64,000 nucleotides of DNA, taken from assembly GCA_002316315.1 (NCBI GenBank), contig DCDG01000022.1, positions 1 through 64,000 of the forward strand. The letters run 5' to 3'. Shown piece by piece: positions 17,565 through 25,943 of the stretch (positions are counted from its first letter, which is position 1; the number at the start of each line of letters is the position of its first letter). The stretch comes from Candidatus Aminicenantes bacterium UBA1061. Its GTDB lineage: Bacteria > Acidobacteriota > Aminicenantia > Aminicenantales > Saccharicenantaceae. Below the pieces are notes generated by a model, which was not told the DNA's origin, made no database searches, and worked only from the letters and a program-made list of their open reading frames with translations. The translations under genes were made by a program, and so were the position numbers.

Positions 17565-19484
17565 TCATCTGATAAATTCAATATATTTATTTTCTAATTT
17601 AACCGGCTTAAAAGGTTTACCGCCGGATTCATAAAATCTCCCAAAAAATTCCACAAATTGCAATCTCATCGAATGGACAAACCCGCCCAGGAGACCTATA
17701 GCCAGGTTAAAAAGATGGCCCCCGGCAAAAATTAGAATGCCGATGATCCAACCAACAAAAGGAAAGCTCCAGGCAATCTGAACCAGAGAATTGACTACCA
17801 TGGCAATGACACCGGTGGAGAGGCCGAGAGCAAGAATGCGGGAATAAGACAGGGTATCAGAAAAGTAGCTGGTTATACCATAGAGAGCATAAAGGCCGTT
17901 AAAGAAGCGGGCCAGAATATTTCTCGAAGGCGAGCTGAAAAAGACAATACCGGCAGCCCCGATAAGAGCCAGGATACCTAAAACTGGCGGTTGTTTAAGA
18001 AGGAAATAGAACAGAAGAGAAGGCAGAAGCAGTAACCAGCCTCCTTTGACGGCAATGGCCGTTACTTTATTCCCTTCTCTGAAATCTTTAACCAGGCTGA
18101 GAAAAGTCGACAGCATAACCTGAATAAAGCCCAGCGCCAGAGATAGAATCAAATAAGGAATTGGATTTTCAATGGGATCGATCAAAACCAGAGGCTTAAT
18201 CGGAAAACCAAACCAGCCGCCAAAAAGTGTACCGAAAATCATATTGGATATACCCAAATAGAAAAACAGGGTCATAAAGAGCCTGGTTCCACCCTTTGGT
18301 TCAGCCTTTTTTAAATAGAGCAGGCTGAGGAGCGACATAACCAGGCCATAGCCGGCTTCGCTGATACACATGCCAACAAACACGAAGAAAAATGGCGCCA
18401 GGAAAATGGTCGGATCTATACCGCCCGGGAGGGGCAGGCCATATAAGCTGGTAACAACTTCAAATGGTTTAATCAACTGAGGATTATCAAGAATAACCGG
18501 AACTTCATCTCGCTCTTCCGGTTTTGGGTCCCTTAAATTTAAATAAATAGTTGGTGAAAACTGATTGACTTTTCGAACCAAATAATCTGTCTGAGCAGCC
18601 GGTACCCACCCTGCCAGCCAGGCGGTTTTTTCAGTCAGCCCGGCCAGGCTGGTCCCGACCAGCTTTTGTTTTTCATTTAGAAGCACATCATAAACAGCCA
18701 TAAGGGAAGGGCGGTGAACAGCAAAACCAGACATGTCTTTTTCGAGCTTGCCTATCTCCTCTTTGGCTTGAGATTTCTGCTGTTCCAGTTCAGCTATAAG
18801 GTCAGAGACTTTTTCATCTCCCTTTAACTTTAATAAGTAATGGTCAAGAGAAATAAAAGCAAGTTTATATCCGGAAAAAATAGCTTCGACCTCTTCCCTC
18901 AGGCTTTGATGATAAATAATCAGAACATAAGCCAGATTCTTTTCAGTCGAAATAATGGAGATAGAAGCAGGCTGGTCAGCCAGGTTCTCCTTTAAACTTT
19001 CAATATCCTCTGTTTTAACTTCAGCTATTTTTACCAGGCAGCGGTTAAGGCCAGTCAGACTTCTAAGAGGCACATTAAGAGCCGTGAGGGGTATTAAAAA
19101 TTCTTTTTCTCTTTCCATCTGTTTGATATGCTGTACGAGCTGAGCTCGCCTGGCTTCCAGTTCCTCATAATCTTCAACCACTTTCTGGTAGCCATAATCC
19201 AGAAGAACTTTTCTCAGACTGGCTGAATATTTTGCCTTCGGGGTTAAAAGCTTTTCCAGGCCTTTTTTGGGCTCCAGTTCAGGCAGGTTTTGAATCACAT
19301 GATTGATTCTGGTCAGCCAGCGTTCGTAATCTGCCACCTCCGCAGGAGAAGAAGAAAGCTCCAGTTCCTCATAGGGGAGAGGGTCAAGCTGAGCCACCCC
19401 CAGCTCCTGGAGGTAAGAGACGAAGCCCTCCAGTTCATCTTTGGGCAGGAGGACTTCCATTCGCTTGACCGGGGCAATAGCCAT
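17565..19484 (-). CDS. atpI: V/A-type ATP synthase subunit I (subunit a homologue)
   Basis: Stator membrane subunit that forms the ion half-channels. 639 residues: a cytosolic N-terminal half with long coiled coils (about 90-135 and 225-260), then seven or eight membrane segments from about residue 345 on. The loop FFFVFVGMCISEAGYGLV and the YFSDTLSYSRILALGLSTGVIA segment, which carries the essential Arg, are family signatures. It sits between subunits H and K as expected. Two bases separate its start from the subunit H stop. Confidence 0.96.
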   Translation of the reverse strand: MAIAPVKRMEVLLPKDELEGFVSYLQELGVAQLDPLPYEELELSSSPAEVADYERWLTRINHVIQNLPELEPKKGLEKLLTPKAKYSASLRKVLLDYGYQKVVEDYEELEARRAQLVQHIKQMEREKEFLIPLTALNVPLRSLTGLNRCLVKIAEVKTEDIESLKENLADQPASISIISTEKNLAYVLIIYHQSLREEVEAIFSGYKLAFISLDHYLLKLKGDEKVSDLIAELEQQKSQAKEEIGKLEKDMSGFAVHRPSLMAVYDVLLNEKQKLVGTSLAGLTEKTAWLAGWVPAAQTDYLVRKVNQFSPTIYLNLRDPKPEERDEVPVILDNPQLIKPFEVVTSLYGLPLPGGIDPTIFLAPFFFVFVGMCISEAGYGLVMSLLSLLYLKKAEPKGGTRLFMTLFFYLGISNMIFGTLFGGWFGFPIKPLVLIDPIENPIPYLILSLALGFIQVMLSTFLSLVKDFREGNKVTAIAVKGGWLLLLPSLLFYFLLKQPPVLGILALIGAAGIVFFSSPSRNILARFFNGLYALYGITSYFSDTLSYSRILALGLSTGVIAMVVNSLVQIAWSFPFVGWIIGILIFAGGHLFNLAIGLLGGFVHSMRLQFVEFFGRFYESGGKPFKPVKLENKYIEFIR

Positions 19485-19486
19485 GT

Positions 19487-19864
19487 TCAGATCTGCCTTT
19501 CTCTTATAATCTGGAGGAGGCGCTGAGTGGTTTTCTCTACCGCCTGCTGAAAATTGGCCGAGGCTGTTTCCATCATCTGTTTTTTCTCTGCCTCTGTTTT
19601 TTCTTTTATGGCCCTGGCCTCATTTTCGGCTTGCTGGCTAGCCTCAGCTTTAATTCTGGTTGCCTGGCTTCTGGCTTCATTCAAGATCTTTTCCGTCAGC
19701 TTCTCGGCTTCTTCCGCCGCCTGGCGGATTAACTCAGCAGAAGTCTTGTGTTTAGCTTCTTCAACTTTTAACCGGGCCGTGGTTTCAGCTTCCTTGACCT
19801 TGAGGAGAACCTCAGGTGTCCGGGCTTCCTCTGGAGACATTCCGTTCTGCTTCTTTTCTTCCAT
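19487..19864 (-). CDS. atpH: V/A-type ATP synthase peripheral-stalk subunit H/G
   Basis: 125-residue, nearly all-helical Ala/Glu/Lys/Gln-rich protein (for example EAEKLTEKILNEARSQATRIKAE across the middle), the composition of the H/G subunit that coils with subunit E in the peripheral stalk. It lies directly upstream of subunit I (2-bp gap) in the canonical order H-I-K-E-C-F-A-B-D. Coiled-coil composition alone would be weak evidence; position makes the call solid. Confidence 0.82.
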   Translation of the reverse strand: MEEKKQNGMSPEEARTPEVLLKVKEAETTARLKVEEAKHKTSAELIRQAAEEAEKLTEKILNEARSQATRIKAEASQQAENEARAIKEKTEAEKKQMMETASANFQQAVEKTTQRLLQIIRERQI

Positions 19865-19961
19865 CTTTTATCCTGAATAAATAAATTTTCTTTCTTTTTT
19901 CTAAAAATTCCAGAGAAAAAACCATTTTTTTGGCTGGCCGGGGAAGCCGGCCAAGCCTCTC

Positions 19962-20741
19962 TCAAGCCATAAATTCCTGATAAAGGAAAAAAGCTTGTTC
20001 TGGTAACCTTTTTTTACGCCATAAAGACTCAAGCTTCGAGAGCCTTGTCCTGGTTTCGATCGGACTAAAATTAAAAACCAAATGGGCACCGCCCTCGTTA
20101 AGACTATTAATATAATCAAAAGAAGCTGGCATATCAAGATGAAAAATTAAATGCCCTTTTCTTTCCCTTATCTTTCCAAGAAGTTCCAGGACGACTGACT
20201 GGCTGGTCTCATCAAAAAACCGGTTGGACAAATGCAGCCAGCAGTTTTTTTTAGGCCACTCAGCCAGGCTGTCCTCAGGCTGCCCGTGGTGATAATAGAC
20301 CAGAACCGCACCGCCAGCCGAGGTCTCCCCAGCCAGTCTCGACAACTGGTTTGCTTCCCAGTTTTTATGCCGGGAAGAAACAAAAACCGTTTTGAGACCG
20401 GAGGTCAACTTAGAATCAAGAGCTTCAGCCTGAGAGCCGTCTTCAAGGAAAAAATACACCGGGCAATTTTTTTTCTTCAAGAGTTCAGTCATGGCGGCTA
20501 ATTGAAGAAAATCCGGCCGGGCCAGATCTCCAGTATAAAGGGCAAAACGAAACTCGGAGAGAACAGTCAATTCATCCAGGCTAAAGAGGCCAGTATCGAG
20601 GATAATTGGTTTTAGCTTTTTTGGAGAAGCAAACTCAAGCAGTCCCTGGAGTTCGGCAAAATTAAAGATATCATCACGGATGATCAGTCGCTGGCCTTTA
20701 TTAAGCGGTCGAACCTGCTCTTCAAGTTTAACCCAATCCAT
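19962..20741 (-). CDS. Unknown protein leading the V-ATPase operon, TIM-barrel-like
   Basis: 259 residues, no family recognised. About eight short hydrophobic strands recur in order (RLIIRD, KPIILDT, RFALYTGD, CPVYFFLED, KTVFVSS, GAVLVYYHH, NCWLHLS, HLIFHLDMP), alternating with helices, which suggests a TIM barrel. Acidic residues follow several strands. No signal peptide is seen. It is the first gene after the operon promoter, 97 bp before atpH, so it is probably co-transcribed with the ATPase. A role in assembly or regulation of the pump, or an unrelated enzyme, are both open. There is no Shine-Dalgarno before the ATG. Confidence 0.6.
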   Translation of the reverse strand: MDWVKLEEQVRPLNKGQRLIIRDDIFNFAELQGLLEFASPKKLKPIILDTGLFSLDELTVLSEFRFALYTGDLARPDFLQLAAMTELLKKKNCPVYFFLEDGSQAEALDSKLTSGLKTVFVSSRHKNWEANQLSRLAGETSAGGAVLVYYHHGQPEDSLAEWPKKNCWLHLSNRFFDETSQSVVLELLGKIRERKGHLIFHLDMPASFDYINSLNEGGAHLVFNFSPIETRTRLSKLESLWRKKRLPEQAFFLYQEFMA

Positions 20742-20750
20742 AAGAAGATA

Positions 20751-20779
20751 AAGTTATCATCGAAAGCCAAAGGTGTCAA
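20751..20779 (-). promoter_or_regulatory. Promoter of the V-ATPase operon
   Basis: Minus strand TTGACA (20774-20779), 17-bp spacer, TAACTT (20751-20756). The ATG of the first gene is at 20741, only 9 bases past the -10, so the transcript would have almost no leader and no ribosome-binding site. Confidence 0.6.
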
Positions 20780-20861
20780 CCGGCAAAAAACGGGCAGAAA
20801 CTAAAAACTTTTGGTCTTGTGGCTGATTTCTACGCGGAAGGATATTTCAGGCTTTGACCAC

Positions 20862-21536
20862 CTATATTTTGAGTCCGAAGATTAACATAAGCTGTCGGGT
20901 TTTAATATCTTCGCTATAGGCCGAGTAATTTTTCAAAAGATTCTTGAGTCCAAGTTCATATCTGGCCTCAACCGACATTTTGCCTTTTGAATGTGGAATT
21001 TCAAATCCGAGCCCGAACACTAATCCCAGATTATTCCTGGCCGTAGAATTGTGAAAATCTTCAGCAGCGATTTTTTCAAAATTATCACTGGCCGTAGCCC
21101 GATAATAGAGGTTAAACTGGTGAGACAAGATAAAGGAAAAATTTCCGCCTACCAGAAAATAGGGCCAGGGCGACTTCAAGAAACGTGTCTTAAAAAGAAC
21201 CGGAATAGAAAGCTCTTTGAGGTTATTATCGTAAAGGTAGGAAGAGGTTGGCCCGTAATCCAATTGGTAATGGTTACCGTCTTCTTTGTAAAGGCCATCA
21301 ACTTCTATCAACAGCTTTTTAGAGAGGGGAATTTCTACACCAAAGCCACCAAAGGCCGCCGTATAATGACTCTGAAAAGGGTTTAAGTTACCTGAACTCG
21401 GGGAAAGCAACGGAAGGAATGGCCACGGATCGGAAAAAGTAGAGAAAACAGGACCACCTATGATTTTAAAATCCTGAGCTGTTGCCGGGACACAAACAAT
21501 AATGATTAAAATCAATGGCAGAAAAAGTTTTTTCAT
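20862..21536 (-). CDS. Outer-membrane beta-barrel protein
   Basis: 224 residues from ATG 21536, which has a strong GGGGAGGTG site. Residues 1-21 are a signal peptide ending ATAQ. The rest alternates short amphipathic strands with turns (SHYTAAFGGFGVEIPLSKKLLIEVDGLYKE; PYFLVGGNFSFIL), typical of an 8-strand barrel of the PorT/OmpW-like type, with a C-terminal hydrophobic strand ending FGLKI. It supports a Gram-negative envelope. Function is unknown. It is separated by 120 bp from the ATPase promoter and runs in the same direction. Confidence 0.78.
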   Translation of the reverse strand: MKKLFLPLILIIIVCVPATAQDFKIIGGPVFSTFSDPWPFLPLLSPSSGNLNPFQSHYTAAFGGFGVEIPLSKKLLIEVDGLYKEDGNHYQLDYGPTSSYLYDNNLKELSIPVLFKTRFLKSPWPYFLVGGNFSFILSHQFNLYYRATASDNFEKIAAEDFHNSTARNNLGLVFGLGFEIPHSKGKMSVEARYELGLKNLLKNYSAYSEDIKTRQLMLIFGLKI

Positions 21537-21778
21537 TTTTACACCTCCCCTTTTATCAGCTGAAAAAAGCCTCCAGCCAATTTCCAAGGAACTTTTCCTC
21601 CTCTAAAACCACTGCATATTTTGTGCCAGCCAGGTCATCAGATGATCGGTTTTATCCCGGGCTAATCTGTCCTTTCCGGAGGACATGATGTCCACAAAAA
21701 CTGACTGGCAACCGATAGTTTTATCCGGTTGAGACTCAGGCCAGCCTGGAGTATTATCTAAACTGTCAGGATAAAAAG

Positions 21779-22519
21779 ATGAAACCTGAGATTACCAAGG
21801 GCAAACAGGCAAAAAAAATCAGGGCTAAAAAGGCTCTGGTGCTGTTCTCGGGCGGGATTGACTCGACCACGGCCCTTTACTGGGCCTTAAAACGTTACCA
21901 AAAAGTCTACCCGGTCATTTTTGACTATGGCCAGAGACACCGGGTGGAAATAAAAATGGCTAAAAGGACCTGCCAGCGGCTCGGGCTCGAGCCCAAAATA
22001 ATAAGAATAGATCTGAGGCAGATCGGCGGCTCAGCCTTGACGGATGAAAAAATAAGGGTGCCAGGGTTTAAGAAAATAGAAGAAATAAAAGAAGGCCTGC
22101 CTGCTACCTATGTCCCTTTTCGGAACGGTATATTTATAGCACTGGGAGCTGCGCTGGCTGAAGCCCTTAAGGTTTTGGATCTGGTTAGTGGCTTCAATGT
22201 CATTGACTCGCCCACCTATCCTGATACAACCGGAGCATTTGTCCGGGCAATGGAAAAAGCTATTAATGAAGGAACAGGGGCTAAATTCAAACACGAAAAG
22301 TTCCGGATTGTTGCCCCATTCCTTGGCAAGAAAAAATCAGAAATAATAAGGCTCGGTCTGAGTCTCGGGGCCAACTATTCTTATTCGGTTAGCTGTTACG
22401 CCGGAGGAGAAATTCCCTGCGGGCGGTGTTCGAGCTGTCTGCTCAGAGCCCGAGCCTGGAAAGAAGCCGGTCAGGAAGACCATCTTCTGCTACGCCTTAA
22501 AAAGGAGGGGAAAATATGA
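21779..22519 (+). CDS. queC: 7-cyano-7-deazaguanine (preQ0) synthase
   Basis: ATP-dependent conversion of 7-carboxy-7-deazaguanine to preQ0 on the path to queuosine. 246 residues. PP-loop VLFSGGIDSTTAL at residues 21-33; the C-terminal zinc site is CYAGGEIPCGRCSSC near 204-218. The N-terminal 15 residues are a Lys-rich extension. Its stop overlaps the queD start by 4 bp (ATGA), so queC-queD-queE are translationally coupled. Confidence 0.96.
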   Translation: MKPEITKGKQAKKIRAKKALVLFSGGIDSTTALYWALKRYQKVYPVIFDYGQRHRVEIKMAKRTCQRLGLEPKIIRIDLRQIGGSALTDEKIRVPGFKKIEEIKEGLPATYVPFRNGIFIALGAALAEALKVLDLVSGFNVIDSPTYPDTTGAFVRAMEKAINEGTGAKFKHEKFRIVAPFLGKKKSEIIRLGLSLGANYSYSVSCYAGGEIPCGRCSSCLLRARAWKEAGQEDHLLLRLKKEGKI

Positions 22520-22860
22520 GCTGGAAACTTAAGGTCAGAGATAAATTCTCCGCTGCCCATTATCTTCGCGAATACCAGGGGAAATGCGAAAAGCTTCATG
22601 GTCACACTTTCCAGGTTGAGGTAGAAATAGCAGTTAAGGAACTGGACAAGACGGGTCTGGGCATCGATTTCGTTGACATCAAGAAAAAGCTGGCAGAAAT
22701 TCTGCCAGATCACAAGCTTCTCAATGAAGTCTTCGATTTCAACCCATCGGCTGAAAATCTGGCCAGAGAGATGTACCGACGGCTCCGGGAATTTTATCCG
22801 GTTACAGCCGTTACCGTCTGGGAGTCGGAAGATGCAGGGGCCACCTACACTGAAGATTAG
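22516..22860 (+). CDS. queD: 6-carboxy-5,6,7,8-tetrahydropterin synthase
   Basis: Second step of preQ0 formation from GTP-derived dihydroneopterin triphosphate. 114 residues. The zinc ligands His15 (SAAHY), His28 and His30 (LHGH) and the catalytic-type Cys24 are present. Length is standard. The 3' end overlaps queE by 29 bp. The GTP cyclohydrolase (folE) that would feed it is not in the window. Confidence 0.94.
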   Translation: MSWKLKVRDKFSAAHYLREYQGKCEKLHGHTFQVEVEIAVKELDKTGLGIDFVDIKKKLAEILPDHKLLNEVFDFNPSAENLAREMYRRLREFYPVTAVTVWESEDAGATYTED

Positions 22861-23461
22861 CGAGATTTTTTTTTCGGCCGAAGGCGAAGGCGGCCGCCAG
22901 GGGGAACCAACCATCTTTATACGCCTGACCGGTTGTAATCTGCGCTGTGACTTTTGCGATACAAAGTATGCCTGGGACGAAGGAAAGGAAACAAACCAGA
23001 AGATAATTTATAGTAAAGTAGTAGTAATTAAAGAAAGGTACAAAACAAACTGGGTCTCACTGACCGGTGGCGAGCCTCTGCTTCAGGATATCCGGCCGTT
23101 GGTGGACAGGCTTAAGAGAGCTGGTTTTAAGATTCAAATAGAAACCAACGGGACCAAACCGCTAAATTTCCTGGTTGACTGGCTGACGGTTTCCCCCAAA
23201 CCGCCTGATTTCTTTTCAACTCAAAGCTGCCGCCGGCAGGCGACTGAAGCAAAGCTGGTGGTTACAAAAAACTTGAAACTAGCTGAAATCGAAAAAGTGA
23301 GGCGTGAGTTTCCAGCCAGAACCGTTATCTGGCTTCAGCCCGAATCAAATGAAGACTGGAGTTATCGGCGGGGGTGGCGTCTATTTCAGCTGGCAGCTAA
23401 AACTGGTCTTAAAAATGTCAGGCTGGGCTGCCAGCTCCATAAGATTTACAGCCTGCGGTAG
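22832..23461 (+). CDS. queE: 7-carboxy-7-deazaguanine synthase, radical SAM
   Basis: Radical-SAM ring-contraction enzyme acting between QueD and QueC. 209 residues from ATG 22832, inside the queD tail; longer starts would simply re-read queD. Cluster motif Cys35-X3-Cys39-X2-Cys42 (CNLRCDFC), preceded by the substrate-binding SAEGEGGRQGEPTIFIR stretch; the GGEP motif follows at about residue 86. Length matches the short QueE class. Confidence 0.93.
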   Translation: MQGPPTLKISEIFFSAEGEGGRQGEPTIFIRLTGCNLRCDFCDTKYAWDEGKETNQKIIYSKVVVIKERYKTNWVSLTGGEPLLQDIRPLVDRLKRAGFKIQIETNGTKPLNFLVDWLTVSPKPPDFFSTQSCRRQATEAKLVVTKNLKLAEIEKVRREFPARTVIWLQPESNEDWSYRRGWRLFQLAAKTGLKNVRLGCQLHKIYSLR

Positions 23462-23484
23462 GTTTTTATTTCAGACGGGCTTAC

Positions 23485-24816
23485 TTATATTCTGGTTTTT
23501 TGATTCATTTTATTAAAAAATTTGTGACCGTTCCTGGCCAGGTAAACCCCAAAGAAAATAACCGGCATTCCCATCACCTGAATCCAGGTAATTCTGTCAT
23601 GAAGAAAAATACAGGCCGTCAGAATCCCAAAGACAGGTGTCAGGTTGCTGAAGACACCGGTTCTGGCTCCGCCTATTCTCTCAATTGACTTATACCAGAT
23701 AACAGAAGCCAGAACGAGGGCCAGCAGAGCCGAGTAAAGAACTCCGAGCCATCCGCCTAAGGAAACGCGGCTAAAATCTGTCCGGGCAAAATCCTTCCAG
23801 GCAAAAGGCAGGTAGAAAACTGTCCCCAGAATGTTGGTCAGAGCAGCCATCTTAAGCGGCGACATATTTTTAAGCGCCGGTCGGGCATAAATCGTATATA
23901 AAGCCCACATCAAGCATGATAAAAGAATAAAAAAGATGCCCGAAGCTTCTGATCCTTTAAAGTCAAAACCGCCGGGGCGCCCCAGAACGACTGCATAGAG
24001 GCCAGCCACTGACAGCAAGATGCCCAGCCAGCCGCCTGGCCGCAGGCGCTCAAAACCGAGCACAGCACTCAACAGGGCGATTAAAACCGGCGTTATGGCA
24101 TTGCTCATGGAAACCAGAGAAGCTGCTGTGCGGCTCAAGCCGGTTATGAAAAAAACCTGATAAAAAGTAATCCCGGTCAGAGACAAAAATATAACCCGCG
24201 GAAGATCCTGCCGCTTTATAGTAAAGCCTTCACCGCTCCTCCAAAGAATAAGCGCATAGAGGGCAGAGGAGATAAGAAACCTGGTCAGATTAAAGGCCTG
24301 AGGAGATAGCTGAGAAAATGAGACCTTGATGACTGGCACATTGGCCCCCCAGATGATGGTGGTCAGAATCATCAGCAGATCAGTCAGACCAAAGGCCGCC
24401 GGCCGGTCAATAGACTCGAGCTTTCTGCTGGCCTTATCTTCAGTGGAGAGAGCAAAATCCCCCTCTGTCTGGCTGGAGACATGTATCGCCGGCTCTGCAG
24501 CAACCAGGGCCGCGCTCGAGGAGTAAGCGTCGCATCCTTCGGCCGGCGAGTCGCTCCCTGTCCCGAGCCCGCCGACGGCAGCTGCATTAGTTTTTATGCT
24601 GAGATCAAGTCCGGATGCCGAGCCAGCAGCTGTCAGATCAGCCGGCTTACCAGGGCTGGATAAATCTGAACTGGCGCACCTCGTTGACATTGCTTCTCCC
24701 CGGCCAGCAAAATCTGAACTGCCTGCGCTGCCTGCTTCTGCTTCTGTCTCGATATAGTCCGGTCCACCCTTGATTTCAGTTTTGTGGTTGTATTTATAAG
24801 ATTCCTTATTTCCCAT
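23485..24816 (-). CDS. EamA/DMT-family transporter with long Ser/Ala-rich N-terminal extension
   Basis: 443 residues. Residues about 145-440 form a ten-helix drug/metabolite transporter with two EamA repeats (IWGANVPVIKVSFSQLSP; GILTACIFLHDRITWIQVMG). The first 140 residues are low-complexity, rich in Ser, Ala, Gly and acidic residues, with no predicted membrane segment. The start is the first ATG in an open frame; an internal start near residue 140 would give a normal-length transporter, but no better ribosome site was identified. It lies between queCDE and queF on the opposite strand to queCDE. The substrate is unknown; transport of a queuosine precursor is only a guess. Confidence 0.8.
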   Translation of the reverse strand: MGNKESYKYNHKTEIKGGPDYIETEAEAGSAGSSDFAGRGEAMSTRCASSDLSSPGKPADLTAAGSASGLDLSIKTNAAAVGGLGTGSDSPAEGCDAYSSSAALVAAEPAIHVSSQTEGDFALSTEDKASRKLESIDRPAAFGLTDLLMILTTIIWGANVPVIKVSFSQLSPQAFNLTRFLISSALYALILWRSGEGFTIKRQDLPRVIFLSLTGITFYQVFFITGLSRTAASLVSMSNAITPVLIALLSAVLGFERLRPGGWLGILLSVAGLYAVVLGRPGGFDFKGSEASGIFFILLSCLMWALYTIYARPALKNMSPLKMAALTNILGTVFYLPFAWKDFARTDFSRVSLGGWLGVLYSALLALVLASVIWYKSIERIGGARTGVFSNLTPVFGILTACIFLHDRITWIQVMGMPVIFFGVYLARNGHKFFNKMNQKTRI

Positions 24817-24854
24817 TTTTCTTCTTTTTATTTTTGCTGACAGACTGAAATCTT

Positions 24855-25301
24855 TTATTCGCCACGCGGATAGCGGGCTTCAACGGTTGAGCTCAACCCA
24901 CCCCGCGGCGTAAATTCTCCTCTGACCAGAGCCTTTTTCGGCTGGCAGGCCTTAACCACATCTTCCAGAATGCGGTTGACGGCATTCTCATAAAATATCC
25001 CAAGATTCCGGTAAGCCAGGATATACACTTTAAGCGATTTAAGCTCCATGACTTTTTTGTCTGGAATGTACCAGATCGTAATAATACCAAAATCAGGCAG
25101 GCCGGTTTTCGGACAGACAGAAGTGTATTCTGGAATTTCAATGGTTATCTCATAATCAGGAAACTGATTGGGAAAAGTCTCAATTTCAGGCAACCTGGTC
25201 TTAAGACCGGCCCTGGCTTCCTTTTCGCCATATTCGGCAGTTGTTACCTTGTTTTTTTGAGCCATTTTTTTCTCGCTTAAAGTTTTATTATTATCAATCA
25301 T
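24855..25301 (-). CDS. queF: NADPH-dependent 7-cyano-7-deazaguanine reductase
   Basis: Reduces preQ0 to preQ1. 148 residues from ATG 25301. The nucleophilic Cys and nearby Asp are in TSVCPKTGLPDF, followed by the QueF signature MELKSLKVYILAYRN and the FTPRGG end motif, matching the short unimodular type. The start is uncertain: GGAGG lies 14 nt before ATG 25301; an internal ATG at 25265 has GAG about 8 nt upstream. A longer ATG at 25343 is rejected because it reads into a repeat copy. With queCDE nearby, the GTP-cyclohydrolase-to-preQ1 route is complete here except for folE. Confidence 0.92.
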   Translation of the reverse strand: MIDNNKTLSEKKMAQKNKVTTAEYGEKEARAGLKTRLPEIETFPNQFPDYEITIEIPEYTSVCPKTGLPDFGIITIWYIPDKKVMELKSLKVYILAYRNLGIFYENAVNRILEDVVKACQPKKALVRGEFTPRGGLSSTVEARYPRGE

Positions 25302-25329
25302 AGCCCAAAAACAAACCTCCAGCAAGAAA

Positions 25330-25440
25330 GCGAATTGCCTCATCTAAAATCTGATTGAAAATGGTACGTTGCTTCACAAGAAAATCTAGATAAAATCTTT
25401 TGCCTCCTGGTTTGGACTCAAGCTAAATTCGGGGCCAAAT
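25330..25440. repeat. Degenerate ~110-bp repeat, copy 1
   Basis: Aligns in the same orientation with 29900-30009 at roughly two-thirds identity by eye, starting with GCGAATT, sharing CTAAAATCT and TTTTGCC..CTGG blocks, and ending near CAAAT. It lies in the queF upstream spacer. Too degenerate to name. Confidence 0.5.
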
Positions 25441-25535
25441 CAGCCCGGAGATAAAAAGTTAAAACCAGGATTAAAGGCCTATCAAGTCAATTGATTCTTG
25501 TCAAAAAAGAGACAACAGGAAAGAAGGTTTTTATC

Positions 25536-25943
25536 TTACTGGCTTCGTGAAACAAACCACAGGCATTCTTCCTTCCAGTCACAATCTCCACATATATCTT
25601 TAATATCAGATATGCTCCTGAGCCTAGCCTTGGCCAGAGAAATAAAATCGCGGGCCCTGCCTTTTATCCCTTCCTTCAAATCCAAGTGCTGCAAAACTCG
25701 CCGGTCGACATCCTTAATTCCAGAGACAGAGCCTGCATCTTTCTGGCAAACTCCTTCCAGCTGGTGAGGACAATAAGAACAGATATCATCGCACCCGGTA
25801 ATTATCTGCAATTCAGGATTTGACTCTATCTTCTTGATAATTTCGGCCATGTTCCTGACAAAATCTTGACTGTAACCATATCCCTGGAAACCCTGCAGGC
25901 ACAAAAGATGGTGAGCCCTGATATTTATAATACTATCATTCAT
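25536..25943 (-). CDS. DUF1284 domain protein, Cys-rich
   Basis: 135 residues from ATG 25943 (AGAGGG a few bases upstream). The opening IRAHHLLCLQGFQGYGYS is the DUF1284 signature. Cysteines recur (CDDICSYCPHQLEGVC; CGDCDWKEEC), suggesting a bound metal or Fe-S cluster. No enzymatic role is established for the family. It overlaps the bioY stop by 8 bp, so the two are co-translated; a link with biotin uptake is inference only. Confidence 0.75.
   Translation of the reverse strand: MNDSIINIRAHHLLCLQGFQGYGYSQDFVRNMAEIIKKIESNPELQIITGCDDICSYCPHQLEGVCQKDAGSVSGIKDVDRRVLQHLDLKEGIKGRARDFISLAKARLRSISDIKDICGDCDWKEECLWFVSRSQ

Noticed and set aside
25302..25343. Longer start for queF at 25343
   Set aside because: The added residues read into a repeat copy (25330-25440), have no ribosome-binding site and do not match QueF N termini.
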